DNA from: Bacteroidetes bacterium HGW-Bacteroidetes-6
GTDB taxonomy: Bacteria > Bacteroidota > Bacteroidia > Bacteroidales > DTU049
Assembly (NCBI GenBank): GCA_002842495.1
Contig: PHDB01000025.1
Location: forward strand, 1-47,771
Reading direction: 5' to 3'
Length of the DNA stretch: 47,771 nt
The notes below the pieces were generated by a model. The model ran no database searches and was not told the origin of the DNA. It saw only the letters and a list, made by a program, of their open reading frames with translations. A program made the position numbers and the translations under genes. Positions 1 to 7,846 of this stretch are shown here, piece after piece (the stretch's first letter is position 1; every line of letters begins with the position of its first letter).

Positions 1-666
1 ATCCTTATCGGTTTCGCCTTCGATCTTTTCCGATTTGCTTTCCATACCGAATTGAATGGGATAGGGCAAAAAGCGGCAAAACTTGCGCAACATTTCCAAA
101 ATGCGATGCTCGTCGTTGAATTCTATTGAGTCTTCGGCAAAATGCAAGGTGATTTCGGTTCCACGATCAGCCTTTTTGGCATCGCTCATGGTATAATCGG
201 GCGAACCATCGCAAACCCATTTTACCGCTTTTGCTTCGGTCTGATAGCTCAGTGTTTTTATTTCAACTTTATCGGCAACCATAAACGAACTGTAGAAGCC
301 CAAACCAAAATGGCCTATGATTCCACTGATCTCCTGATCGTCTTTGCCCATGTATTTCTTCACAAAATCTTCTGCTCCGCTGAAGGCAATTTCGTTAATG
401 TACTTCTGTACTTCTTCTTCGGTCATTCCAATACCCCGGTCGATAATTTTCAGGGTTTTCTTCTTGGTATCGAGCTCAACGCGAATAGTGAGGTCGCCCA
501 GTTCAACGTCGGTTTGTCCGAGCGAAACCAATTTTTTCAACTTGGTTGTTGCATCCATGGCGTTGCTTACCAGCTCGCGCAGAAAAATTTCGTGTTCCGA
601 ATAGAGAAACTTTTTAATAATGGGAAATATGTTCCCGGTCTGTACATTGATTGTTCCTTTTTGCAT
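1..666 (-). CDS. htpG: Chaperone HtpG (Hsp90), N-terminal part, runs off the window
   Basis: The first 222 residues of a bacterial Hsp90, an ATP-driven cytosolic chaperone. The reverse strand reads MQKGTINVQTGN followed by the GHKL ATPase signatures in order: ELVSNAMDA (Asn for Mg-ATP), DRGIGMT (adenine-binding Asp) and GHFGLGFYS (ATP lid). The gene starts at the ATG at 666-664 and continues past base 1, so the middle and C-terminal dimerisation domains are not visible. The long plus-strand frames across this stretch are shadows of it. The family assignment is secure. Confidence 0.96.
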   Translation of the reverse strand, partial: MQKGTINVQTGNIFPIIKKFLYSEHEIFLRELVSNAMDATTKLKKLVSLGQTDVELGDLTIRVELDTKKKTLKIIDRGIGMTEEEVQKYINEIAFSGAEDFVKKYMGKDDQEISGIIGHFGLGFYSSFMVADKVEIKTLSYQTEAKAVKWVCDGSPDYTMSDAKKADRGTEITLHFAEDSIEFNDEHRILEMLRKFCRFLPYPIQFGMESKSEKIEGETDKD

Positions 667-1158
667 GGTATTCTCGTTTTTAGCAGACCTGCGCTTGTCA
701 AAGCACGTGCCAGTTGGCGTCGTGTGACAATTTGGCAGTTGGTAGCACAAATCAAATACAACAAAATGAACAAAAAGTGAATTGTGTTTTTCCGGCAACC
801 ATATTGTAGAAGGAATGACAAGTGTGCATCAGCTTTGTCATAAACAAAATGCGACGACTCAGTGCCTCAGACGACCTTGATATTTCTCATAGATTACATC
901 TCCAAACAAACGAGTAAGGACGAAACGAGAGCCTCTCATATCTGGACTCCTATTGCCCATGTAAAACGAGCCATCGCTGTTAAACAATTCAACATCTTCC
1001 ATCAGTCCAACACAAATAACTTCATACTGAAGCTTTCCGAAATCATGCATTTGTGAAAAAATCCTCAATCCCATCCGCAATATCAGCTATATACATCGGT
1101 ATAAAGCGCCCGAAGATAGAGATAATTGGTTTGGATGCCGTTTTCTGAATGTATTTAT
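667..1158. other. Gene-poor stretch between htpG and the C1 peptidase
   Basis: About 490 bases without a gene I can support. A minus-strand frame at 859-1080 (about 70 codons, containing LMEDVELFNSDGSFYMGNRS) has a protein-like composition but no recognisable family and no clear promoter; it could be a short orphan gene or the end of a decayed one. The htpG promoter must lie here on the minus strand. I see no RNA gene, tandem repeat or terminator. Confidence 0.4.
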
Positions 1159-1189
1159 TTTGTTCGGTGTCAATTTTGTTTTATTTTTG
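1159..1189 (+). promoter_or_regulatory. Bacteroidota promoter for the C1 peptidase gene
   Basis: A TTTG at 1159-1162, a 19-nt spacer and TATTTTTG at 1182-1189 match the -33/-7 consensus TTTG-N19-21-TAnnTTTG of the Bacteroidota primary sigma factor. Transcription should begin near 1194, giving a leader of about 13 nt before the ATG at 1207. Confidence 0.8.
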
Positions 1190-1206
1190 CCCTAAATAAA
1201 CAAACC

Positions 1207-2385
1207 ATGAAAAAACTGTTTTTACTGGTCGCAATGCTGGCCTTTATTTTTTCCGGAAGTGTAAATGCTCAGGATGGTTATAAGTTCACCGATACCAAAA
1301 CCATTAAAGCTACTTCGGTTAAAAATCAATATAAATCGGGAACCTGCTGGAGTTTTTCGGCCTTGGGTTTCTACGAAGCCGAATTGATCCGTATGGGAAA
1401 AGGCGAATACGATCTTTCGGAAGCATATATTATTCGTCATTCATACATCGATAAAGCCGAGCGCTTTCTTCGTTTCCACGGAGCACTGAATTTTGGTGGC
1501 GGTGGCGCATTCCACGATGTTACCAATGTGATGAAAACCTACGGAATTGTTCCCGAAGAAGCATACCCAGGTTTAAACTATGGAACCGACAAATTCGACC
1601 ATGGTGAACTCGATGCCGTTTTGAAAGCTTATATGGATGCTTTAGTGAAAGAAGATGCTGCTGCTCCAACAACTGCATGGAAAAATGGGTTTATTGCCAT
1701 TCTCGATGCTTATTTGGGACCAGAACCTGCCAATTTCGAATACAAAGGCAAAAAATACACTCCAAAATCGTTTGAACAGTCGTTGGGTCTCAACTACGAC
1801 GATTATATTGAACTCACATCGTTCACACATCATCCTTTCTACAAAGAATTCATTCTCGAAGTTCCTGACAATTGGAGCCACGATATGTCGTACAATATCG
1901 CTATTAACGAACTCATAGAAGTGGTGGAGTATTCAATCAACAATGGCTACACAGTTGCTTGGGCTAGCGATGTTTCAGAAAAAGGTTTCAGTTGGACAAA
2001 CGGTGTAGCTGTAGTGCCCGATGCTGAACGCGAAGACCTCACAGGAACTGAACGCGAGAAATGGGAAAAACTTTCTCCGAAAGAAAAAGCGGCACAGCTT
2101 TATTCGTTCGACAAACCAATGAAAGAAGTTACAGTTACTCAAGAAATGCGTCAGAAAGAATTCGACAATTTTAAAACAACCGACGACCATGGAATGGTTC
2201 TTACTGGTATTGCCAAAGATCAGGACGGAAACATTTATTTCAAAGTAAAAAACAGTTGGGATGTTGGTGGAAAATACGAAGGTTATTTCTACGTATCGAA
2301 AGCATTTGTGATGCTAAAGACCACCGATATGTTGGTGAACAAAAAAGGCGTTCCTCCTGCAATTTTGAAAAAACTGGGGCTGTAA
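1207..2385 (+). CDS. Secreted C1-family (papain-like/aminopeptidase C) cysteine peptidase
   Basis: A 392-residue cysteine peptidase of the C1 family, nearest in style to the bleomycin hydrolase/aminopeptidase C (C1B) group. Residues 1-22 form a signal peptide ending VNAQ, so it acts outside the cytoplasm. Catalytic residues are visible: oxyanion Gln41, Cys47 in KSGTCWSFSA, His328 in DDHGMVLTG and Asn349 in VKNSWDVGG. I chose the ATG at 1207 because it begins the signal peptide and follows the promoter at the right distance; the frame is open further upstream but only through the promoter. It stands alone, with a terminator just after it. The substrate is unknown; peptide scavenging is an inference. 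Confidence 0.9.
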   Translation: MKKLFLLVAMLAFIFSGSVNAQDGYKFTDTKTIKATSVKNQYKSGTCWSFSALGFYEAELIRMGKGEYDLSEAYIIRHSYIDKAERFLRFHGALNFGGGGAFHDVTNVMKTYGIVPEEAYPGLNYGTDKFDHGELDAVLKAYMDALVKEDAAAPTTAWKNGFIAILDAYLGPEPANFEYKGKKYTPKSFEQSLGLNYDDYIELTSFTHHPFYKEFILEVPDNWSHDMSYNIAINELIEVVEYSINNGYTVAWASDVSEKGFSWTNGVAVVPDAEREDLTGTEREKWEKLSPKEKAAQLYSFDKPMKEVTVTQEMRQKEFDNFKTTDDHGMVLTGIAKDQDGNIYFKVKNSWDVGGKYEGYFYVSKAFVMLKTTDMLVNKKGVPPAILKKLGL

Positions 2386-2421
2386 AAAACATACCTGATA
2401 GAAATTGTTATTTCAATACAA

Positions 2422-2459
2422 AGCCGGGCAAAATTATTTATTGTCCGGCTCTTTTTTTT
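2422..2459 (+). terminator. Rho-independent terminator after the C1 peptidase
   Basis: Stem AGCCGGGCAA (2422-2431) pairs with TTGTCCGGCT (2441-2450), with one G-U pair and a 9-nt loop. Eight T residues follow at 2452-2459. This is a standard intrinsic terminator. Confidence 0.9.
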
Positions 2460-2513
2460 ATAATTATTTAATGACTTCCGTCAACAAAAAACATTAAAAC
2501 TTTCTGTCTTTTT

Positions 2514-2546
2514 TTTACTCGCCGAAAACGGAAATAATTACATTTG
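2514..2546 (+). promoter_or_regulatory. Probable promoter of the saccharopine dehydrogenase-type gene
   Basis: TACATTTG at 2539-2546 fits the -7 consensus TAnnTTTG. A TTTA at 2514-2517 lies 21 nt upstream as a weak -33 element. The predicted start near 2551 leaves a leader of about 13 nt before the ATG at 2564. Confidence 0.65.
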
Positions 2547-2563
2547 CGACAGAATTTAAAGCA

Positions 2564-3898
2564 ATGAAAAACATACTCATTCTGGGCGCCGGATTATCGG
2601 CATCGACCATGATTCGCCACCTGCTCGAAAAAGGGCTCGAAAAACAATGGACTATTACGCTTGCCGACATCAGTCTGGAAGCTGCACAGCTCAAAACCAA
2701 AGGCTTTAGTAACGGAAAGGCCATGCTTTTCGATATTGCCGACGAAAAAGGGCTGGCTGCTATGGTTGCAGAGTCCGACTTGGTAATAAGCATGCTGCCT
2801 GCACGTTTCCATCCGGTAGTAGCTCAACAATGCCTTAATTTATCGAAACATATGTTTACGGCATCGTATGTTTCACCCGAAATGAAAGCCATGAGCGCCG
2901 AAGCCGAAGCAAAAAATCTGCTTTTTTTCAACGAATGCGGTGTCGATCCGGGAATCGACCACATGTCGGCTATGAAAGTGATTGACGAAATCAAAGCCAA
3001 AGGTGGGAAAATTACTGGTTTCGAATCGAATACCGGTGGCCTCATTGCTCCGGAATACGACAACAATCCGTGGAACTACAAATTCACATGGAATGCTCGT
3101 AATGTGATTTTAGCCGGACAGGCAGGGGCACGTTTTCTGCATAACGGCAAATACAAATATATTCCTTTTACCCGTTTGTACGAACGTATCGACCGTGCTA
3201 AAGTGTTGAATTATGGCGAATTCGACGTGTATGCCAACCGCGATTCGCTCAGCTATCGCGAAGTGTATGGTCTGGGCGACGTACAGACTCTCGTTCGTGG
3301 CACCATGCGCCGTCCGGGCTACTGCGAAGCGTGGAACTGTTTTGTTCAGCTTGGAATAACCGACGACACCTATGAGTTGGAAAATCCGGAGAAGCTCACC
3401 TACAGAACTTTCATCGAAGCTTTTCTGCCCGAAATGCCGGGATTGAGCGTCGAAGATATTTTCTGCAAATATCTGGGCATCGAAAGAGGTGGTGTCATTT
3501 TTAAAAAGATGGAGTGGCTGGGAATTTTCGAAAATACTCCTGTGAAAGCTGGGTTTAAAACTCCTGCACAAATTCTGCAGTCAATCATTGAGCCCAAATG
3601 GGTACTAGGCGAAAACGATCTCGATATGATTGTGATGCAGCACACATTCGATTATGAGCTGAATGGGAAAAAATTCCGTCGTCTCTCGTCGATGGTTGTG
3701 ATTGGGAAAAACAAAATCGACACAGCTATGGCTATTACCGTCGGAATGCCATTGGCCATTGCCATTGAGCTGTTCCTTACAGGCAAAATGGATGGCAAAG
3801 GCGTTCAGGTTCCCGTAAAACCTCAGTATTACAATCCTATTCTCGAAAAGCTTGTACCATTTGGAGTTGAGTTTATCGAGGAAGAAGTGGAATTGTAA
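2564..3898 (+). CDS. Saccharopine dehydrogenase family protein (Lys9-like)
   Basis: A 444-residue NAD(P)-dependent oxidoreductase of the saccharopine dehydrogenase family. The N-terminal Rossmann fold opens MKNILILGAGLSAST (GxGxxxS nucleotide loop at 8-14). The family motifs LPARFHPVVAQ and NECGVDPGIDHMSAM (about 124-138) resemble yeast Lys9 saccharopine reductase. In this phylum such enzymes are single-gene cytosolic proteins linked to lysine or 2-aminoadipate metabolism, but related members act on carboxyspermidine or other imine adducts, so the substrate is not settled by sequence. It is monocistronic, with its own promoter. Confidence 0.85.
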   Translation: MKNILILGAGLSASTMIRHLLEKGLEKQWTITLADISLEAAQLKTKGFSNGKAMLFDIADEKGLAAMVAESDLVISMLPARFHPVVAQQCLNLSKHMFTASYVSPEMKAMSAEAEAKNLLFFNECGVDPGIDHMSAMKVIDEIKAKGGKITGFESNTGGLIAPEYDNNPWNYKFTWNARNVILAGQAGARFLHNGKYKYIPFTRLYERIDRAKVLNYGEFDVYANRDSLSYREVYGLGDVQTLVRGTMRRPGYCEAWNCFVQLGITDDTYELENPEKLTYRTFIEAFLPEMPGLSVEDIFCKYLGIERGGVIFKKMEWLGIFENTPVKAGFKTPAQILQSIIEPKWVLGENDLDMIVMQHTFDYELNGKKFRRLSSMVVIGKNKIDTAMAITVGMPLAIAIELFLTGKMDGKGVQVPVKPQYYNPILEKLVPFGVEFIEEEVEL

Positions 3899-4105
3899 AA
3901 AAGCAATCTCCATACAGCTGTTATTAGATTTTTACAATCTGCAAGCATCTCGATTACATTGTATTAGGGCTGTAAACGCTTCTCCCTAAGAGCGAAAATT
4001 GAAATCTCTGTTTCAATTTAAAGAAATATTCATAACAGAAGGACATTAACGCTTAAAATGGTAGCTCTGATTGATGTTTTGAGGCTTCTTAAATTTTATT
4101 CTTGC

Positions 4106-4113
4106 TATATTTG
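4106..4113 (+). promoter_or_regulatory. -7 element directly before the 99-residue membrane protein
   Basis: TATATTTG matches TAnnTTTG and ends only 4 nt before the ATG at 4118. Using the same offset as rnpB (first transcribed base about 5 nt after the final G), the mRNA would start at the start codon itself. The nearest TTTG (4078-4081) is 24 nt upstream, longer than usual. Confidence 0.45.
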
Positions 4114-4117
4114 AACA

Positions 4118-4417
4118 ATGAAAACGTCAACTGTTCTCATCCGAACTACTGCATTCTCAGCTTTGCTCTTTTTTGCAGCGTCTTTTCTGAGTTTTTCATT
4201 TCAACTTTATCCTGTCTACGATTATTCTCAACATGGCACTGGCTTTTGGAGCCAAACCCTTAGTTTTCCTTTGCAATACTATTCCCAATTTATGACAGAT
4301 AGTACTTTACATTTTGAATGGGATATATCTAACCTTTGTGCCGACATTGTAATTTTTTGGACATCTACCCTTGCATTTATTGTTCTTAGGAATAAATTCA
4401 TGCTTTCTTCAAAATAA
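4118..4417 (+). CDS. Small hypothetical membrane protein (99 aa)
   Basis: A hypothetical protein with two hydrophobic segments: residues about 8-30 (FSALLFFAASFLSFSF) and about 70-92 (NLCADIVIFWTSTLAFIVL). A polar loop rich in aromatic residues lies between them. It has no family I recognise. It sits alone between the saccharopine dehydrogenase-type gene and rnpB. The only promoter-like element is so close that the message would be leaderless. The two membrane segments and the plausible composition make it more likely real than not. Confidence 0.5.
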   Translation: MKTSTVLIRTTAFSALLFFAASFLSFSFQLYPVYDYSQHGTGFWSQTLSFPLQYYSQFMTDSTLHFEWDISNLCADIVIFWTSTLAFIVLRNKFMLSSK

Positions 4418-4484
4418 TGAAGGGGTACATTTTGTGTTTGTAAAAAATATATGGACGTTAAAATCGCAAATTCATTGCTCTTCA

Positions 4485-4515
4485 ATTGAATACTTCCGAA
4501 AAAGCTATATCTTTG
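4485..4515 (+). promoter_or_regulatory. Promoter of the RNase P RNA gene
   Basis: ATTG at 4485-4488, a 19-nt spacer and TATCTTTG at 4508-4515 match the Bacteroidota consensus. The mature RNA 5' end, set by its P1 helix, begins at about 4519-4520. That places the transcription start 4-5 nt after the final G and gives a built-in ruler for the other promoters in the window. Confidence 0.8.
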
Positions 4516-4518
4516 CAT

Positions 4519-4885
4519 TAAGCTGTTCCTCTCATCGCTCTTTGTCTTAATAAAGGGAGGAAAGTCCGGACACCACAGAGCACCATGCTTTCTAACGGAA
4601 AGGACTCGCCCTTTGGGCGGGGACAGAAAGTGCAACAGAAATGATACCGCCCGGAACTTGTTTCCGGGTAAGGGTGAAATTGTGAGGTAAGAGCTCACAG
4701 CCGATGGAGGCGACTTCACGGAAGGCAAACCTCATGGGGTGCAAGGCCACGTATACCGGCTTAGGGCTGCTCGCCCGTGCCGGGGGGTAGGCTGCTACAG
4801 GTTTATGGCAACATAAATCGCAGATAAATGATGAGAGTTGGCTTCGGTCAATTACAGAATCCGGCTTATGGAACAGCTTATTTTT
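4519..4885 (+). ncRNA. rnpB: RNase P RNA, bacterial class A
   Basis: The catalytic RNA of ribonuclease P, which removes 5' leaders from pre-tRNAs. The 5' strand TAAGCTGTTCC (4519-4529) is fully complementary to GGAACAGCTTA (4870-4880), forming helix P1. The universally conserved P4 strand GAGGAAAGTCCGGAC lies at about 4556-4571, followed by the CACAGAGCA stretch. The distal P4 partner ACAGAATCCGGCTTA lies near 4853-4867. A short T run (4881-4885) follows P1 and may end transcription. A minus-strand frame through this gene is meaningless. Confidence 0.95.
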
Positions 4886-4897
4886 AAATCTACAACA

Positions 4898-5647
4898 ATG
4901 AAAAATGTACTAATTGTCTCGCTGCTTGTCTTCTTTGCTGTTTGCAGTTTTGGTCAGAATCCATACACCGAGCTTTCGTGGCCATGGCTGAAACAAGCCG
5001 ACATACAAAAAATGAATGTGAAGTCGATTTTGCTTGCCACCATGGATTCCGACAACAAGACGGTTGTGAGGCAGATCAAACTTTCCTTCAATAACGATGG
5101 TCTGCTTATTTCCGAAGAAGGACAGGTCGGATTCAGGTACAAGTCTGTATTTGTGTATTCCGTTAACGGAACACTCGAATCGATGGTAAACTCCGACGAT
5201 ATTACCTCCGACACCACTTTCTACAGAGTGATTCCTGAAAAGAAAATGGTGGTAAAACAATCAATCAGAAAATCGGGTTCCGACATGTTTGCTGTTTCCG
5301 AAACACATTATTCTTACAACGATGTTGGACAACTCGCAAAAATCATTGATTATTCCGGCGATTTAGCAACAGTTGATCGTCCCGGCAACAACAATCTCAA
5401 TATTGATGCATTGACTTCAGTGACCGTTCAGGATACAAAAATGACTATCAAAGGGCCTGCGGTTACCCAAAATCTCACTTTCGATAGCCATGGAAAACTT
5501 TTGCTTTCGGAAGCATACAATAGCGAATACGATCTCAGCGAAATTTACGAATACAATTATGATCAGACGGGCAAACTGGTTCTGATTTATTGGGAACAAA
5601 ACGGAACTTCTTCTAAAACATTTGTAACTTTTGAATACTATGAGTAA
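4898..5647 (+). CDS. Secreted hypothetical protein (249 aa)
   Basis: A protein of unknown function with a clear signal peptide (MKNVLIVSLLVFFAVCSFGQ). The mature part is rich in short beta-strand-like segments such as LSFNNDGLLISEE, HYSYNDVGQLAKI, LTFDSHGKLLLSE and YEYNYDQTGKLVLIYWE. These resemble the degenerate YD/RHS-type repeats seen in many secreted Bacteroidota proteins. I chose the ATG at 4898; the frame stays open further upstream only because it runs back into rnpB. The stop codon overlaps the nfeD start by 8 nt, so the two are probably co-transcribed. Confidence 0.7.
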   Translation: MKNVLIVSLLVFFAVCSFGQNPYTELSWPWLKQADIQKMNVKSILLATMDSDNKTVVRQIKLSFNNDGLLISEEGQVGFRYKSVFVYSVNGTLESMVNSDDITSDTTFYRVIPEKKMVVKQSIRKSGSDMFAVSETHYSYNDVGQLAKIIDYSGDLATVDRPGNNNLNIDALTSVTVQDTKMTIKGPAVTQNLTFDSHGKLLLSEAYNSEYDLSEIYEYNYDQTGKLVLIYWEQNGTSSKTFVTFEYYE

Positions 5648-7007
5648 AACTTTTCACCTATTGCTACTAACCTTGTTTTCAGTAGTATTAGCCACATCTG
5701 CAAAAGTGTCGGCTCAGCAAGATACGTCACATCAAAAAACACGCATTTATGTATTTGAGATTTTCGACGAAATAGCTGCTCCAACCTGGCGCATTACGCA
5801 AAAAGCGCTCAAAGAAGCCCGCGAGATTGACGCAGACATCGTCATTCTTCATCTCAACACTTATGGTGGGGCAGTTGATGCAGCCGATAGTATTAGAACT
5901 GCTATTCTCAATTTTCCAAAACCTGTTTGGGTATTTGTCGATAACAATGCAGCTTCTGCCGGGGCATTAATTTCGATTGCTTGCGATAGCATTTATATGC
6001 GTAAAGGAGCCAATATTGGGGCTGCTACGGTTGTAAATCAGAATGCTGAAGCCATGCCCGATAAATACCAAAGCTATATGCGTTCGATGATGCGTAGTAC
6101 AGCCGAAGCTCAGGGTCGCGATCCTTTAATTGCGCAATGTATGGTCGATCCAGACATGTATGTTGAGGGAATTAGCGATTCCGGCAAGGTGCTCACTTTT
6201 ACAACATCGGAAGCGATCGCCAATGGTTTTTGCGAAGGCCAGGCCGAATCGATCGACGAAGTGATTGCCATGAATGGTATCACTGACTTCGAAATTGTAA
6301 AAATGGAACTTTCAACACTCGACAGAATAATTAACTTCCTGATTAACCCTCTTGTAAGTGGTTTACTGGTGATGCTCATTATTGGGGGTATTTATTTCGA
6401 ACTACAAACTCCGGGTGTTGGTTTTCCTCTCGCTGTTGCTATTATTGCAGCATTGCTCTTTTTTGCGCCTCATTATCTTGAAGGCCTGACCGAACATTGG
6501 GAGATTTTGGTTTTTCTTCTCGGTTTAGTGCTACTCGTGTTGGAAATATTTGTTATTCCGGGTTTCGGCGTGGCTGGTATTTCAGGTATCATACTCATTA
6601 TTACCGGATTAACACTTGCTGTAGTTGCAAATTCAGGCCTCTCGATGCCCGACGGTGACTATGGACCATTGGTGAAGTCATTTGCGATTGTTTCTTTTTC
6701 TATGTTTTTTGCTCTTATTCTTTCATTTTACATTAGCAGCAAGCTGGCCAGAGTCTCTGTTTTCGGACAATCGATGGCTTTACAGGATGAATTTGATTCA
6801 TCTAAAGGCTATATTGCCTCGGAACAAACCTACCACGAACTCATTGGAAAAGCCGGAATAGCATACACAGTACTACGTCCGTCCGGAAAAATTGTTATTG
6901 ACGACGAGCAATACGATGCTACAGCTATGGTTGGATATATCGAGAAAAACGAAAGAGTAAAAGTGGTCGGATACGAAAACATGCAGCTTATTGTTCGGAA
7001 AGAATAA
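5640..7007 (+). CDS. NfeD family membrane-bound serine protease (long, ClpP-class form)
   Basis: A 455-residue NfeD1b-type protein: signal peptide, ClpP-like serine protease domain (about 35-240), four to five membrane helices (about 243-380) and a C-terminal OB-fold NfeD domain. The catalytic dyad is visible as Ser106 in NNAASAGALIS and Lys142 in MPDKYQSYM. Such proteins usually partner with stomatin-like proteins in membrane quality control, but no stomatin gene follows here. ATG 5640 is preferred over the TTG 9 nt upstream. It overlaps the preceding secreted protein gene by 8 nt. Confidence 0.9.
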   Translation: MSKTFHLLLLTLFSVVLATSAKVSAQQDTSHQKTRIYVFEIFDEIAAPTWRITQKALKEAREIDADIVILHLNTYGGAVDAADSIRTAILNFPKPVWVFVDNNAASAGALISIACDSIYMRKGANIGAATVVNQNAEAMPDKYQSYMRSMMRSTAEAQGRDPLIAQCMVDPDMYVEGISDSGKVLTFTTSEAIANGFCEGQAESIDEVIAMNGITDFEIVKMELSTLDRIINFLINPLVSGLLVMLIIGGIYFELQTPGVGFPLAVAIIAALLFFAPHYLEGLTEHWEILVFLLGLVLLVLEIFVIPGFGVAGISGIILIITGLTLAVVANSGLSMPDGDYGPLVKSFAIVSFSMFFALILSFYISSKLARVSVFGQSMALQDEFDSSKGYIASEQTYHELIGKAGIAYTVLRPSGKIVIDDEQYDATAMVGYIEKNERVKVVGYENMQLIVRKE

Positions 7008-7293
7008 AAACGAAATTGTTTACCTGAATTACTCTCTATTCATCTGACTTCGAGATTGCTCGGTTTTTATTGTTAACCTGGATTTTAGTCTTGGGATTGT
7101 TTTGTTCATATCTCCTTGTATGATTATTGTGACATATGACTCTTTCAGATGTTGTACGGGAAGCTTGAATGCTTTGTCTGCAAAGCCGCATTAAACTTCA
7201 CCTTTCAATTAAACTAAATGGTTGCTCGTCATATAACGTGGCCGAAAGTAAAACATTCACTTTTTGTATGTTTATGTGCCATACTTTTGTAGC

Positions 7294-7397
7294 GTAATAA
7301 TGCAGCAATTAATTTATGATTTATGTAGCGCTTATTTTCATACCCCCCCTCTGAAAATAAGCAAACCAAAAGCCCCGTTAAGGGGCTTTTGGTTTTT
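7294..7397 (+). ncRNA. Candidate small RNA of about 100 nt with two 3' hairpins
   Basis: A TACTTTTG box (7282-7289, with TTTG at 7263-7266 but only 15 nt between) would start a transcript near 7294. The transcript would carry an 11-bp perfect stem GCTTATTTTCA/TGAAAATAAGC (7330-7340/7352-7362) whose loop contains seven consecutive C residues. It would end at a 14-bp terminator hairpin. The layout of promoter-like box, C-loop hairpin and terminator in a gene-free region suggests a small RNA. I recognise no known family, and the short promoter spacer is a weakness. Confidence 0.4.
7363..7397 (+). terminator. Strong intrinsic terminator in the nfeD-cyanophycinase gap
   Basis: AAACCAAAAGCCCC (7363-7376) pairs perfectly with GGGGCTTTTGGTTT (7382-7395) around a GTTAA loop, ending in T residues to 7397. 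It is 350 nt past nfeD, so it more likely ends a separate transcript. The A-rich 5' arm means it could also work on the other strand. Confidence 0.8.
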
Positions 7398-7823
7398 CAA
7401 GACATTCAAAGAACCCCAGCAAAGACTGCGTACAAGAAATTATAAATAGTATTCAGCGGCAAACTCCCTATGCAGATGCCGAAACATCCCGATTTATCGG
7501 GATCAGCACGACTGTCACAGAGGGAAGCCAAATGCTTTTATCAGCAATAAAAACAGATTATTCTTAATATCCAGACTCAGATTAACAATTACCATATTAC
7601 AAGTAAATAAACCACCCCAAATGTTATTTTCGGCTGTTGGATAAATAAATATCTAAAAATCAATGGAACGAACCTTCATTTGGTCGAAATAAGCTTAAAC
7701 TGAAATTTCATTTAACGTTTACTATGTCGCCATATTACTACCTTTGCTGAACTATTAACAGTTTTGGTTGTCGTTTGGTTGATAAGTTTTTTGTTTATTC
7801 AGCAGGGACATCGAAGAGGCTGT

Positions 7824-7831
7824 TAATTTTG
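7824..7831 (+). promoter_or_regulatory. -7 element before the cyanophycinase gene
   Basis: TAATTTTG matches TAnnTTTG and would give a leader of about 11 nt. No TTTG stands at the normal -33 distance. A second candidate, TACCTTTG at 7739-7746, would give a leader near 95 nt. Confidence 0.45.
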
Positions 7832-7846
7832 TAAAAAAAAGAAAAG

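Larger units (their letters stand above)
7008..7846. other. 839-bp intergenic stretch with hairpins and a candidate small RNA
   Basis: No credible protein gene lies here. What is visible: a small hairpin at 7171-7186 (GCTTTG/CAAAGC); a -7-like box at 7282-7289 followed by two strong hairpins (listed separately); a short palindrome at 7486-7503 (ATCCCGA, TTTA loop, TCGGGAT); and -7 boxes at 7739-7746 (TACCTTTG) and 7824-7831 (TAATTTTG) that could serve the cyanophycinase gene. A 61-codon frame at 7264-7449 runs straight through the terminator hairpin and is not believed. Confidence 0.6.

Noticed and set aside
142-780. A 212-codon plus-strand frame at the left edge
   Set aside because: It lies antisense to htpG, whose minus-strand translation has all Hsp90 ATPase motifs; the plus frame is a shadow.
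3110-3571. A 153-codon minus-strand frame
   Set aside because: Antisense to the saccharopine dehydrogenase-type gene, with no start signals or family features.
4279-4728. A 149-codon minus-strand frame across the rnpB 5' half
   Set aside because: It crosses the RNase P RNA gene and the 99-residue protein gene; sequence there is constrained as RNA.
4838-4897. An earlier start for the secreted 249-residue protein
   Set aside because: The extension lies inside rnpB and would hide the signal peptide that begins at 4898.
7264-7449. A 61-codon open frame in the nfeD-cyanophycinase gap
   Set aside because: It runs through two perfect hairpins and a terminator; the structure explains the sequence better than a protein does.
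7486-7503. ATCCCGA...TCGGGAT as a terminator
   Set aside because: The stem is only 7 bp and no T tract follows; it may be a dispersed palindrome but there is no second copy here.
7008-7846. A tRNA or mobile element in the longest gene-free gap
   Set aside because: I found no cloverleaf, CCA end, transposase frame or terminal inverted repeats there.
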